From assembly GCF_014201675.1 (NCBI RefSeq), contig NZ_JACHEZ010000007.1:89542-153541 (forward strand): a DNA stretch of 64,000 bases. The letters are read 5' to 3'. Shown here piece by piece: positions 1-7,782 of this stretch (the first letter of the stretch is position 1; each line of letters starts with the position of its first letter). The notes beneath the pieces were generated by a model. The model worked only from the letters and a program-made list of their open reading frames with translations, made no database searches and was not told where the DNA came from. Both the position numbers and the translations under genes were made by a program. Origin of the DNA: Oceanithermus desulfurans. Its GTDB lineage: Bacteria > Deinococcota > Deinococci > Deinococcales > Marinithermaceae.

Positions 1-1
1 C

Positions 2-754
2 GGCGGTGTCGTCGTACCACGCGGCAGCGCCACCCTCAGCGGCACCGTGGTTGACGCCACCACCGGACTGCCCGTGCAGGGCGCCACGGCCTGCTTCGTG
101 TACAACGGCAACGTCTCCGATCTTTGCGACAACACCGACGCCAACGGGGAATTCGTTCTGCAGCTCCTACCCGCCGGCGATCACGCGGTCCAGGTGAGCA
201 AGAGCGGTTTCACCACCGCGCGCGAAGCCGTGCAGCTTTCCGACGGCGCCGCCACCACCGTCCGCATCGCCCTCAACCCGGGGTTGAGCAGCGGCGAGCT
301 GCGTATCGTGCTGAGCTGGAACGCCGACCCGAGCGACCTCGACTCGCACCTCTGGATTCCCCAGGGGAGCGGCTACTACGAGGTCTACTTCAGCAACAAG
401 GGCAACTGCGACGCCGCCCCCTACGCCTGCCTGGACGTGGACGACACGACGGGCTACGGGCCCGAAACCACCACCGTCTCGCGCCTGCTGACCGGCGTCT
501 ACAGCTACGCGGTGCACTGGTACGGGGGCACGGGCAGTTGGGCGGCTTCGGGCGGTACCGTGCGCGTCTACGATGCCAGCGGCCTGATCGCCACCTACAC
601 CGCGCCGAGCAACGCCGACGAGCCGGGCGCCAGCGGGATGGTGTGGTGGTACGTCTTCGATCTGGACGGAGGGTCGCTCGTTCCCAAGAACACCCTGAGC
701 AGCAACCCGCCGATCCCTTCGGCGGTTTCGCTCTCCCAGCAGCGGCTCAAGTAA
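2..754 (+). CDS. C-terminal part of a secreted/surface protein with carboxypeptidase-regulatory-like and YfaP-like domains (5' end outside window)
   Basis: The frame is open from base 2, so the start lies upstream and about 250 residues are visible. The first ~75 visible residues look like a carboxypeptidase-regulatory-like beta fold (SGTVVDATTG at the start, then a GEFVLQLLPAGDHAVQVSKSG-type segment). The next part contains SWNADPSDLDSHLW, typical of the YfaP/DUF2135 family of extracellular proteins, and then Gly/Tyr/Trp-rich beta strands. Both folds occur in exported proteins, so an extracellular or outer-surface location is inferred; a signal peptide cannot be checked. A strong terminator follows. 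No enzymatic function can be assigned. Confidence 0.75.
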   Translation, partial: GGVVVPRGSATLSGTVVDATTGLPVQGATACFVYNGNVSDLCDNTDANGEFVLQLLPAGDHAVQVSKSGFTTAREAVQLSDGAATTVRIALNPGLSSGELRIVLSWNADPSDLDSHLWIPQGSGYYEVYFSNKGNCDAAPYACLDVDDTTGYGPETTTVSRLLTGVYSYAVHWYGGTGSWAASGGTVRVYDASGLIATYTAPSNADEPGASGMVWWYVFDLDGGSLVPKNTLSSNPPIPSAVSLSQQRLK

Positions 755-770
755 CCTCGTCGGCATCGAC

Positions 771-800
771 GAGGCCCCGGCGCGTCCGGGGCCTCGTTTT
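771..800 (+). terminator. Rho-independent terminator
   Basis: A perfect 10-bp stem (771-780 with 786-795, loop CGCGT) is followed by GTTTT, 17 nt after the stop of the upstream secreted-protein gene. Confidence 0.85.
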
Positions 801-856
801 GCCGCCGGCCCCACGGACCGGTAGACTGGGAGGGCTGCACCTCGGGACCCGACGCC

Positions 857-1915
857 ATGAACACCACGACGCGCTACACCCTCGCCAGCCTGGCCCTCCT
901 CTTCTGGCTCGGTTTCTTCGTGGCCACCCCGGGGGCGGTCCTCCCGTTCTGGCGCACGGAGTTCGGGATCCTGGGGGAGATGGCGGCGTTTTTCAACCTG
1001 CAGCTCTTGGGCCTGCTGCTGGGCGTGGGCCTGGCCACGCGCCTCCACCGCCGCCACCCAGCGGTTCCCGCGAGCGCCGCGGTGCTGGCCGCCGCCTACC
1101 TGGTCATGGGCCTCGCCCCCTCCTTCGCCTGGATCGTGGCCGCCGCGGGGGTGGGGGGCGTGGCCCAGGGGGTGCTCAACGTGCACGCCAACGGATTGGT
1201 GGGCGAGCTGCACCCGCGGGTGCGGGTGCTGATGCTCAACCGCGTCAACGCCGCCTTCGGCGTCGGGGCCGTCGTCGCCCCGCTCTGGCTCACCTGGCTT
1301 CCCTGGCGCTTTGGTTTCGTGCTGGCGGCGCTGGGCTGGCTGGCCGCCGCGGGGCTGGCCTGGGGCGCTCCCGAGGTGCGGGAGCGCGTGGGCCGCTTGT
1401 CGCCGCGGCTGCTGCGGCGGGCGCTGCCGCTTCTGAGCGCGGTGGGTCTCTACGTCGCCGTTGAGGCCTCGATCTCGGCCTGGAGCGGCGCCTACCTGAC
1501 CGAGCTGGGCTACCCGGTGCGGCTCGCCGGGGCGCTGCTTGCGGGGTACTGGCTGCTGCTCACGGCCAGCCGCCTGGGGCTGGCCCGCTGGGTCGCGGCC
1601 GACCCGCTGGGGCGGCTCTACCGGCTGACGCTCGCCAGCCTGGCCGTCCTTCTGGCGCTGGCCTGGCCGCCGCTCGCCCCGCTCTTCCCGCTGGTGGCCG
1701 TCTTCTACGGGCCGATCTTCGGTACCAGCTTCGCGGCGCTGCAGGGCCGCTTCGGTCAGGAGCTGACCGCGGGGATGTTCTACGCCGCGGCCGCGGGAGG
1801 GACGCTCGGCCCTGCGCTCTTCGCGGCGCTGCCGGGGCCGCGATGGATCCCGCTCGGCTTCGTGGTGCTGGGTGCGCTGCTGCTTGCGGCGCTCTGGCGG
1901 GCGCGCGAGGTCTAG
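857..1915 (+). CDS. MFS-type transporter
   Basis: A 352-residue integral membrane protein, almost entirely hydrophobic, with about 11-12 predicted membrane segments; this is slightly short for the major facilitator superfamily. The first half has short basic inter-helix loops (TRLHRRHP near residue 60), the pattern of MFS loop 2-3. The substrate cannot be read from sequence. A -10-like TAGACT lies at 822-827, about 30 nt upstream of ATG. The gene is convergent with the enolase-superfamily gene and overlaps its stop by 4 bp (1912-1915). The MFS call rests on hydropathy and general resemblance. Confidence 0.75.
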   Translation: MNTTTRYTLASLALLFWLGFFVATPGAVLPFWRTEFGILGEMAAFFNLQLLGLLLGVGLATRLHRRHPAVPASAAVLAAAYLVMGLAPSFAWIVAAAGVGGVAQGVLNVHANGLVGELHPRVRVLMLNRVNAAFGVGAVVAPLWLTWLPWRFGFVLAALGWLAAAGLAWGAPEVRERVGRLSPRLLRRALPLLSAVGLYVAVEASISAWSGAYLTELGYPVRLAGALLAGYWLLLTASRLGLARWVAADPLGRLYRLTLASLAVLLALAWPPLAPLFPLVAVFYGPIFGTSFAALQGRFGQELTAGMFYAAAAGGTLGPALFAALPGPRWIPLGFVVLGALLLAALWRAREV

Positions 1916-2982
1916 AGGGCCCAGCGGGCGAAGGCGGCCTCGCTGAAGCCGAACTCGAGCTCCCCCCGCTCGATCCATCCCTCGCGAACCTTGGGGAAGG
2001 GCGCGAAGCCGCCGGCGGCGAGCAGGTGGAAGGCCAGCTCGCTGGGGCGGGTGGCGGCCGGGTGGAAGGCGAGGGCCGCGGCGCGGGCGGCGCCAAAACT
2101 GCTCATGGCCTGGGAGCCGATCATGGCCTCCTTGCCGGAGGTGCGGGCGCGGTCCAGCATGGCCAGGCTGGGGACGAAGCCGCTGCGCGCGGGCTTGACG
2201 TTGAGCACGTCGAAGGTGTCCCGCTCCAGCTCGCGTTCCAGGTCGCGCGGGGTGAAGGCGGAGTCGTCGGCGATGAGCGGCAGGACCGCCCGCTTTCGCA
2301 GCGCCGCCCGGGCCCGGAGGCGTTCTGTGGGCAGGGGTTCCTCGACCATCGTCACCCCCAGCGCCCGCCAGCGTTCCAGCACCTCCGCGGCGGTTTCCGG
2401 CTCGAGCGTCTCGTTGGCGTCGACGTAGACTTCGGCGCCTGGGAAGGCTTCCACCAGCGCGCGGATGCGGGCCTCGTCCGGCTCGCGTTCGCCGTCGGTC
2501 TTGAGCTTGAAGACGCGCACCCCCCGCGCGTAGGCGAAGCGGGCGCTTGCGAGCGTCGCCTCCACGTCCCCCTGCCCCACGATGAAGCTCACCCGCACGC
2601 GCTTTCGGCCCGCGGGCAGGAGGTCCAGGGGATCCTGCCCCAGCGCGGCGGCGCGGGCCTCCCAGATGGCCATCTCCAGCCCCGCTTTGGCCGCGAGGTT
2701 GCAGGGGAGGCGGCCGAGGAGACGCAAAACGCCGGCGTGGTCGCTGAGGTCGGCCTTCCTGAGGGCGGGCTCGAGCCAGTCCAGCGCGGCGCGCACGCTC
2801 CCCAGGGTCTCGCCGTAGATCGTCGGGCGTACGGCCACTTCGCCGCGGCCGGTGGAGCCGTCCTCGAGCACCACCTCCACGAGCGCGTGCTCGAGGGCGT
2901 CCATCCGCTTGCCCGCGCCCCAGCGCAGCTCCGCCGCCAGCGGAATGCGGAAGGGGCGCAGCCGCAGTTCGCGCAGCCTCAC
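1912..2982 (-). CDS. Enolase-superfamily enzyme of the mandelate racemase/muconate lactonizing group (o-succinylbenzoate synthase or dipeptide epimerase type)
   Basis: 356 residues, the usual length for the group. The N-terminal alpha+beta capping domain covers residues 1-120, followed by the TIM barrel. Catalytic landmarks are visible: KxK at K159/K161, metal ligands D188 (YVDAN), E214/E215 (VEEP) and D239/D240 (IADDS), and the second catalytic lysine K263 (NVKPARSG). This set fits the muconate-lactonizing subgroup, which includes MenC, L-Ala-D/L-Glu epimerase and N-succinylamino acid racemase. The C-terminal GSQAMSS replaces the more usual GSM.E(S/T), so specificity is open. The GTG start overlaps the stop of the upstream P-loop gene as GTGA, indicating translational coupling. 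Confidence 0.85.
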   Translation of the reverse strand: MRLRELRLRPFRIPLAAELRWGAGKRMDALEHALVEVVLEDGSTGRGEVAVRPTIYGETLGSVRAALDWLEPALRKADLSDHAGVLRLLGRLPCNLAAKAGLEMAIWEARAAALGQDPLDLLPAGRKRVRVSFIVGQGDVEATLASARFAYARGVRVFKLKTDGEREPDEARIRALVEAFPGAEVYVDANETLEPETAAEVLERWRALGVTMVEEPLPTERLRARAALRKRAVLPLIADDSAFTPRDLERELERDTFDVLNVKPARSGFVPSLAMLDRARTSGKEAMIGSQAMSSFGAARAAALAFHPAATRPSELAFHLLAAGGFAPFPKVREGWIERGELEFGFSEAAFARWAL

Positions 2983-3710
2983 GCTTCCTCCAACCAGGCG
3001 CGCACCCGCGCCGCCGCGGAGTCGGGATCGAGGGCGGTGGTGTCGAGGAAGAGGGCGGCCGGCGAGCCTGCGAGCGCGCGGCGGGGGCCTTGGGGGTGGT
3101 AGTGCCTTTGCTCTTCGGCCACGATCTTGAGCTTTTCGATCAGCGCCTCCAGCGGATGGCCGCGGCCGAGGAGCCGGTCGAGCTCCTCCTGGGTGAGCAC
3201 GCCGCCGGCGAGCTCGCGGAAGCGGGCCACCTCCTCGCGGCTCACCCCCACCCGGTCGAAGCCCTCGCCCCGGCCCAGCAGCCGTTCCAGCCGCACCGCG
3301 GCGGGGGCCTCGAGCACGACGAAGCGGGCCTGGGAAAAACGTTCGCGGGCGTAGCGCACCTCGGCCTCGCCGCGGAGCCCGTCGAAGACGAGCGGCCAGA
3401 CGGGCTCGACGTAGGCGGCCGCCAGCGCCTCGGCGATCCCGCCGGGGTGAGCGGCCCGCCAGCGCGCGGTCAGCGCGAAGCGCTGGGCGCGGTCCAGCCG
3501 TGCGGGGTCGGCGCCCAGCCGGGGCAGGACGTAGCGGTCCACCAGCTCGCGCCGGTTGGGGAGCAGCGGCCAGCCGAGCGCCCGGGTGAAGCTGCTCTTG
3601 CCCACCCCGGTGAGCCCCACGACGATCAGCAGGGGAAGCTCGGGCAGGGGGCGGGTGTTCGCGGCGGGTTCGAAGTGGAAACGCGGCGGCACAGGGACAT
3701 TATGCCCCAT
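2979..3710 (-). CDS. P-loop ATPase/kinase-like protein
   Basis: 243 residues with a clear Walker A motif GLTGVGKSS at residues 32-40 after a hydrophobic strand (LPLLIVV). After it come PVWPLVFDGLR, a Walker B-like strand, and ARFVVLEAPAAVRLERLLGR, which resembles the base-recognition/LID part of nucleotide or shikimate kinase folds. The protein is longer than a typical NMP kinase and the substrate is unknown. It is translationally coupled to the downstream enolase-superfamily gene (GTGA overlap at 2979-2982), so the two probably share a pathway. The ATG at 3710 is the only good start. Confidence 0.7.
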   Translation of the reverse strand: MGHNVPVPPRFHFEPAANTRPLPELPLLIVVGLTGVGKSSFTRALGWPLLPNRRELVDRYVLPRLGADPARLDRAQRFALTARWRAAHPGGIAEALAAAYVEPVWPLVFDGLRGEAEVRYARERFSQARFVVLEAPAAVRLERLLGRGEGFDRVGVSREEVARFRELAGGVLTQEELDRLLGRGHPLEALIEKLKIVAEEQRHYHPQGPRRALAGSPAALFLDTTALDPDSAAARVRAWLEEA

Positions 3711-3767
3711 CCGTTTGGGGGTGCGGCCGTGCGGGGGCCAGGGTGTAGGCTGAAGCTGGAGGTATTC

Positions 3768-4895
3768 ATGAAGGAAATTTCAAAGCGGTGGTTAGGAAGT
3801 TTGGTTTTGATTCTTGCTCTGGCGGCCTGCAACACCCAGATCAAACCGCAGGCGACCCAGGCCGACTTCGATCAATCGGTGCAGGATTACCAGGCCGACT
3901 TGGGCGCCGTCGCCGCCGCGGCCGGACAGGACCTGGCGCTGCAGGCGCTCATGGCCACCCCCTCCGGCGCCCCCGGGCTGCCCACGGGCGCGCTGGCCGC
4001 GAACCTGATGAACCTCGGCGCCGGGCCGCTTTCGCCCAGCGACGCCCTCAAGCTGCTGGGCGGCATCGTCCCCCTCGCCGACCAGAACCTCGAACGCGGC
4101 AAGTGGGACTACGACCCCGCGGTGCCCGGCTGGGTTCAGGATTCGAACTACAGCGGCGACGACCTGGTGCTCACCTGGCCCTTTGACGACGATCAGAGCA
4201 ACGCGCACACCGCCGCGCTGACCTTCGACTGGAACTACGGCGCCGCCACCGTGGACGTGCGCGAGTCCGACGGCACGACCAGCGAGGCGCCGCAGGACAT
4301 GCAGATCACCCTGAGGGTGGACGGCAACGCCGCGGGCAGCCTGCATGGGCAGTTCGCCTGGTACGACTGCAGCGGCACCCCGATCGCCGAGCCCACCAGC
4401 GTGGCCCTCAGCGGCAGCGCGGGCGTGAACGACCGCGTCGCCTTCACCTTCAACCTGAGCGCCTCCGACACCCGGATCCAGACGAGCGGCAGCTTCTCGG
4501 TGACCGCCGGTGGCGATAGCAGCAGCCTTTCCTGGGACGTTTGGGTCAACGGGGCGATGACCCGCGACGCCAGCTGCTTCAGCCAGGACTTCGACGCCAG
4601 CGGCGGCCACGTGAACTTCGCCACCTCCGAATCCGTGGGCGGCGAGAGCCAGAGCTTCGAGTTCAACACCGACTTCACCCTCAACTTCGACGCCGGCGGG
4701 AACCCCATCTCGGCCGTCCTCGCGAACGGCTTCGTCAAGGTGGACGGCACCGTCGCCCTCACCTTCTCGGGCACCCTCGACGACGCCAACGGCAACTGTG
4801 TGCCCGGCGAGAACGTCAGCCTCGTCTTCGCCGACGGCTCGCTGACCCTCGAGCAGTATCTGATTGCGCAGGGCGCAACCCCAGGCTGCGACTGA
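3768..4895 (+). CDS. Secreted lipoprotein of unknown function
   Basis: 375 residues. A short basic N-terminus (MKEISKRW) is followed by a hydrophobic stretch and the lipobox LAAC, with lipidated Cys at residue 21. A GGAGG-type ribosome site ends about 5 nt before ATG 3768, which fixes this start although the frame is open much further upstream. The mature protein is Ser/Gly/Asp-rich with alternating beta strands, as in extracytoplasmic beta-sandwich proteins. C-terminal and central cysteines (WYDCSGT, NGNCVPGE, final GCD) may form disulfides. No known family is recognised. Anchoring to a membrane is inferred from the lipobox. Confidence 0.75.
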   Translation: MKEISKRWLGSLVLILALAACNTQIKPQATQADFDQSVQDYQADLGAVAAAAGQDLALQALMATPSGAPGLPTGALAANLMNLGAGPLSPSDALKLLGGIVPLADQNLERGKWDYDPAVPGWVQDSNYSGDDLVLTWPFDDDQSNAHTAALTFDWNYGAATVDVRESDGTTSEAPQDMQITLRVDGNAAGSLHGQFAWYDCSGTPIAEPTSVALSGSAGVNDRVAFTFNLSASDTRIQTSGSFSVTAGGDSSSLSWDVWVNGAMTRDASCFSQDFDASGGHVNFATSESVGGESQSFEFNTDFTLNFDAGGNPISAVLANGFVKVDGTVALTFSGTLDDANGNCVPGENVSLVFADGSLTLEQYLIAQGATPGCD

Positions 4896-4957
4896 GTTCC
4901 GGTGCTCACCCCGTGGGCCGGCGCGAGCCGGCTCACTTTCTTTTCGCGCCCGCCCCC

Positions 4958-4963
4958 TAGAAT
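4958..4963 (+). promoter_or_regulatory. -10 element of a leaderless hemQ promoter
   Basis: TAGAAT ends 6 nt before the hemQ ATG and no Shine-Dalgarno sequence is present, so transcription probably starts at or next to the start codon. No convincing -35 is visible. Confidence 0.6.
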
Positions 4964-4969
4964 GCGGGC

Positions 4970-5767
4970 ATGGCCGAACGCCCCAAGCGACCCGAAAAGA
5001 AGCTGCGTGAGTACAGCGAGAAGACGACCCGCCGCATGACCGACCTGGACCCGGCCGGGCTGGTGCTCGACAAAGCGCCCGACCGCGCCCGCCGGCAGTT
5101 CATGAACTACGCCTTCTTCAAGCTCGACCCCGCCTTTCGCCGGCTCGAGCCCAGCGAGATAGAGGCCGCCAAGGACGAGTTCGCCGGTGTGGTGGAGCGC
5201 TGGGCCGCCCGCGAGGGCTTCATCGTCCGCAGTTACTCGCTGGTGGGCCTCAGGGCCGACACCGACTTCATGATCTGGCGCATCGCCTTCGATCCCGCCG
5301 AGTTCCAGGCCATGCAGCGCGAACTCAACCGCACCCGCCTGGCCGGCTACCTGACCCAGCCCTACAGCTACCTCTCGATGCAGAAGCGCTCGATCTACGT
5401 CGATCGCTTCAACCCCGAGGGCGAGGGGGTGGAGCTGATGCCCGGTGAGGGGGACTACCTCTTCGTCTACCCCTTCGTGAAGAAGCGCGAGTGGTACAAG
5501 CTCACCCCCCACACCCGCCAGGGGATGATGGACGAGCACATCTACGTCTCCGCGCCCTTCGAGGGGGTGCGCCTCAACACCAGCTACTCCTACGGCATCG
5601 ACGACCAGGAGTTCGTCGTCGCCTTCGACGCCAACCACCCCTCTGAGTTCGTGGACCTGGTGCACCGGCTGCGCTTCACCGAGGCCAGCCTCTACACCCT
5701 GCGCGACACCCCGATGTTCACCTGCCGCAAGAAGCCGGTGCGCGAGCTGCTCGACGACCTGGCCTAG
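4970..5767 (+). CDS. hemQ: HemQ-type coproheme decarboxylase (chlorite dismutase family)
   Basis: 265 residues; the chlorite dismutase-like fold begins near residue 45. The family signature YPFVKKREWYKL lies at residues 167-178, followed by RQGMMDEH with the proximal haem ligand His190. In bacteria of this type the family converts Fe-coproporphyrin III to haem b, the last step of the coproporphyrin-dependent pathway. PYSYLSMQKRSIY (131-143) probably holds the catalytic tyrosine. The promoter is leaderless. The last 87 bp of the gene recur identically at 25918-26004, across the inserted island, yet this copy stays full length and ends in TAG. That TAG overlaps the convergent UvrD stop codon as CTAG. 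Confidence 0.9.
   Translation: MAERPKRPEKKLREYSEKTTRRMTDLDPAGLVLDKAPDRARRQFMNYAFFKLDPAFRRLEPSEIEAAKDEFAGVVERWAAREGFIVRSYSLVGLRADTDFMIWRIAFDPAEFQAMQRELNRTRLAGYLTQPYSYLSMQKRSIYVDRFNPEGEGVELMPGEGDYLFVYPFVKKREWYKLTPHTRQGMMDEHIYVSAPFEGVRLNTSYSYGIDDQEFVVAFDANHPSEFVDLVHRLRFTEASLYTLRDTPMFTCRKKPVRELLDDLA
5679..5765. repeat. Direct repeat, left copy (3' end of hemQ) bounding the defence island
   Basis: These 87 bp are identical to 25918-26004. The match starts at CCGAGGCC and runs through the last sense codon of hemQ and the first base of its stop; flanking bases differ on both sides (A at 5678 versus T at 25917, A at 5766 versus G at 26005). It behaves like the left attachment-type border of the island. 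Confidence 0.95.
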
Positions 5768-7782
5768 TGTTTGGCCGGCAAGAAAGGGCTGGGTTGCTTT
5801 GCCGCGCTGACCCACAGCTTTTCCCGCGGCCTGGAGAGGGCAACGAAAAGTAGCTGCCGCTCGAGCTCGAGCAACGCTTCCCGGTCGGCTTCGGTCTCGG
5901 CCTGTTTGAGCACGAAGTCGTTGGGCACTTGTCCATCCTCGACCCCGATCACCGCTACCGCCCGGAACTCCAGGCCCTTTACCCGGTGCATCGTGGCTAA
6001 GCTGACGCCGGGTCCTTGGCCGCCTTCCTCCAGAAACCGAGACGGTAGGCCGGCGCGCTTCACCGCGGACGCACCTCGGGTCTTTAACAATTTCTTGGTG
6101 CGCGCTACGACCGCGGTCTGCTCTGTATCGTAGCCCTGTTCAATCAATGCGCGTAACCAGTTGGCAAGAGCGGACACTTCTTGGTTAGGTTGGGCAAACA
6201 CCTGGATTTCTGGAGATTCGCCGCGCAAAAGACTCAAGGCCTTGGGGGCGACCTCTTCCCCCTCGGCCTCGGTCACCTTCTCGGGTAGCACCCCCACGGC
6301 GAAGTTCGCAATCTCACGGGTGGTGCGGTAGTTGATCCAGAGCCTCTGTGACCGACCCACGGTCTCTATACCGAGCCGCCGCCAGGGGACGCGGGTTTGG
6401 TAGATGCGCTGCGCGGCATCCCCGACCAGGAAAAGATCGTTATCGCCCTCGGGGACGATCGCGCGTAGTAGCTTCAGCTGGATCGGGCTTAGGTCCTGGG
6501 TCTCGTCCACCACCACGTGGTCGAACCTGGGTAGCTTCTCGAGGTTCTCGAGCAACGTTCGCGTCCGGCTGCCCCAGGTTTCAAGCCCCCGGGAAACAAG
6601 CAGGCTCCGGGTCCGGTCGAAGACGGGCCAGAGCTCCCGGCGCCGCGCTTGGCTGAGCGGCGTGCCCCGGCCGGTGCGGTCCACCGCCAGGTACTCCTCC
6701 AGGCTGCGCACCCCCCAAGCGTCCACCACCCGCACCCACTCGTTGAAAAGGAAAAGGTCGCTCGCCCACTCCGGGCGTCCAACCTCTTCCGCCGCCCGCT
6801 TAAGGGCCTCCTCGATCTGCTTATCCCTGGCGACACTGAGCTTCTTGCCAAGCCCTTTCGTATGCCAGCGCGTGAGCAGGCGATCAAAATGCTCGACCTC
6901 GAGGTTCTCGAGTCCCCCAGCAAGCCGCGCTACCCCGTCTTTGAGTGCTTCGGCGAGCGTCCGCGTGTAAGTGGTGAGCAGCACTCGAGCCTCGGGGTTT
7001 TCTTGGGCCAGGCGCACCGCGCGGTGGATTGCCACCACCGTTTTCCCCGTGCCGGCCGCGCCCGTTGCCTTGGCCGGGCCGCGGTAGTCCTGGTCCACGA
7101 CGGCGCGCTGGACCGGATGTAAAAAGACCATCCAGTCCTCCCAGTCTCCGAAGAGGGCTTGCTTGAGCTCCTCCTTGGTCTCGATTAGGAGGTAACGGTA
7201 ACGGTTGCTGGGGTGGTGGAAAGGGTCCTCAACCTTAACCTTGGGCGGAAGCGGAACGGGCTTATTCTCGAGCAAACTGAGGATGCGTTCTTGTATCAGC
7301 GGGCCTAGCTCGGAAGCGAGTTCGAGGGCGCGGTCTATGTCGGCCAGCTTCATCGTCGCCACGTAGTGGAGGGGGATCCCCAGATCGTGAAGGTACTCCT
7401 CAGGGTAGTGGGCAAGTGGAGCGTGAACCTCAGTCTTTTTCACCACCACCTGCTCCTCGACTTTTATGCGGACAACCTGGAACTCCTGGGTCTTGGGGTG
7501 GAACTCCGCCCGATGCCGCTCAGCCCACTGGTAGGCCTTGTCGTGATGATCCACGTACAAGGGGACGAGCGTACCCTCCTGCGCGGAAAGAATTAGTCGC
7601 AGGTCCTTATTCAGCCGCAGCGACCAAAACCCGTTTTTCAACTTCTCGAGCTTGTGACCCGGCATGAGCAGGCCGGCAGCGAGCTTTAGCAGTTCATAGT
7701 TGATCTGTTCTGCTAGCTCAGCTGGAAACTTCTTGCGGACTTCCTCCAGCAGGTCATGATTCAGGGCGATGTTCCATTGCAT
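5764..7782 (-). CDS. UvrD/Rep-family helicase with N-terminal RelE/ParE-like domain
   Basis: 672 residues from the ATG at 7782, chosen because GGAGG lies 9 nt upstream; an ATG-less extension to 7821 is less likely. Residues ~1-92 resemble a RelE/ParE toxin fold (KLEKLKNGFWSLRLNKDLRLIL, then YVDHHDKAY). The rest is an SF1 helicase: Walker A GAAGTGKTV (~238), VVVDETQD Walker B, VGDAAQRIYQ motif III, YRTTREI motif IV, TMHRVKGLEF motif V and VALSRPREKLWV motif VI. It should be an ATP-dependent 3'-5' DNA translocase. It overlaps the preceding DUF1998 helicase by 29 bp, so they are co-translated. Its stop codon lies partly in the hemQ repeat. Whether the RelE-like part has nuclease activity is unknown. 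Confidence 0.85.
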   Translation of the reverse strand: MQWNIALNHDLLEEVRKKFPAELAEQINYELLKLAAGLLMPGHKLEKLKNGFWSLRLNKDLRLILSAQEGTLVPLYVDHHDKAYQWAERHRAEFHPKTQEFQVVRIKVEEQVVVKKTEVHAPLAHYPEEYLHDLGIPLHYVATMKLADIDRALELASELGPLIQERILSLLENKPVPLPPKVKVEDPFHHPSNRYRYLLIETKEELKQALFGDWEDWMVFLHPVQRAVVDQDYRGPAKATGAAGTGKTVVAIHRAVRLAQENPEARVLLTTYTRTLAEALKDGVARLAGGLENLEVEHFDRLLTRWHTKGLGKKLSVARDKQIEEALKRAAEEVGRPEWASDLFLFNEWVRVVDAWGVRSLEEYLAVDRTGRGTPLSQARRRELWPVFDRTRSLLVSRGLETWGSRTRTLLENLEKLPRFDHVVVDETQDLSPIQLKLLRAIVPEGDNDLFLVGDAAQRIYQTRVPWRRLGIETVGRSQRLWINYRTTREIANFAVGVLPEKVTEAEGEEVAPKALSLLRGESPEIQVFAQPNQEVSALANWLRALIEQGYDTEQTAVVARTKKLLKTRGASAVKRAGLPSRFLEEGGQGPGVSLATMHRVKGLEFRAVAVIGVEDGQVPNDFVLKQAETEADREALLELERQLLFVALSRPREKLWVSAAKQPSPFLPAKH

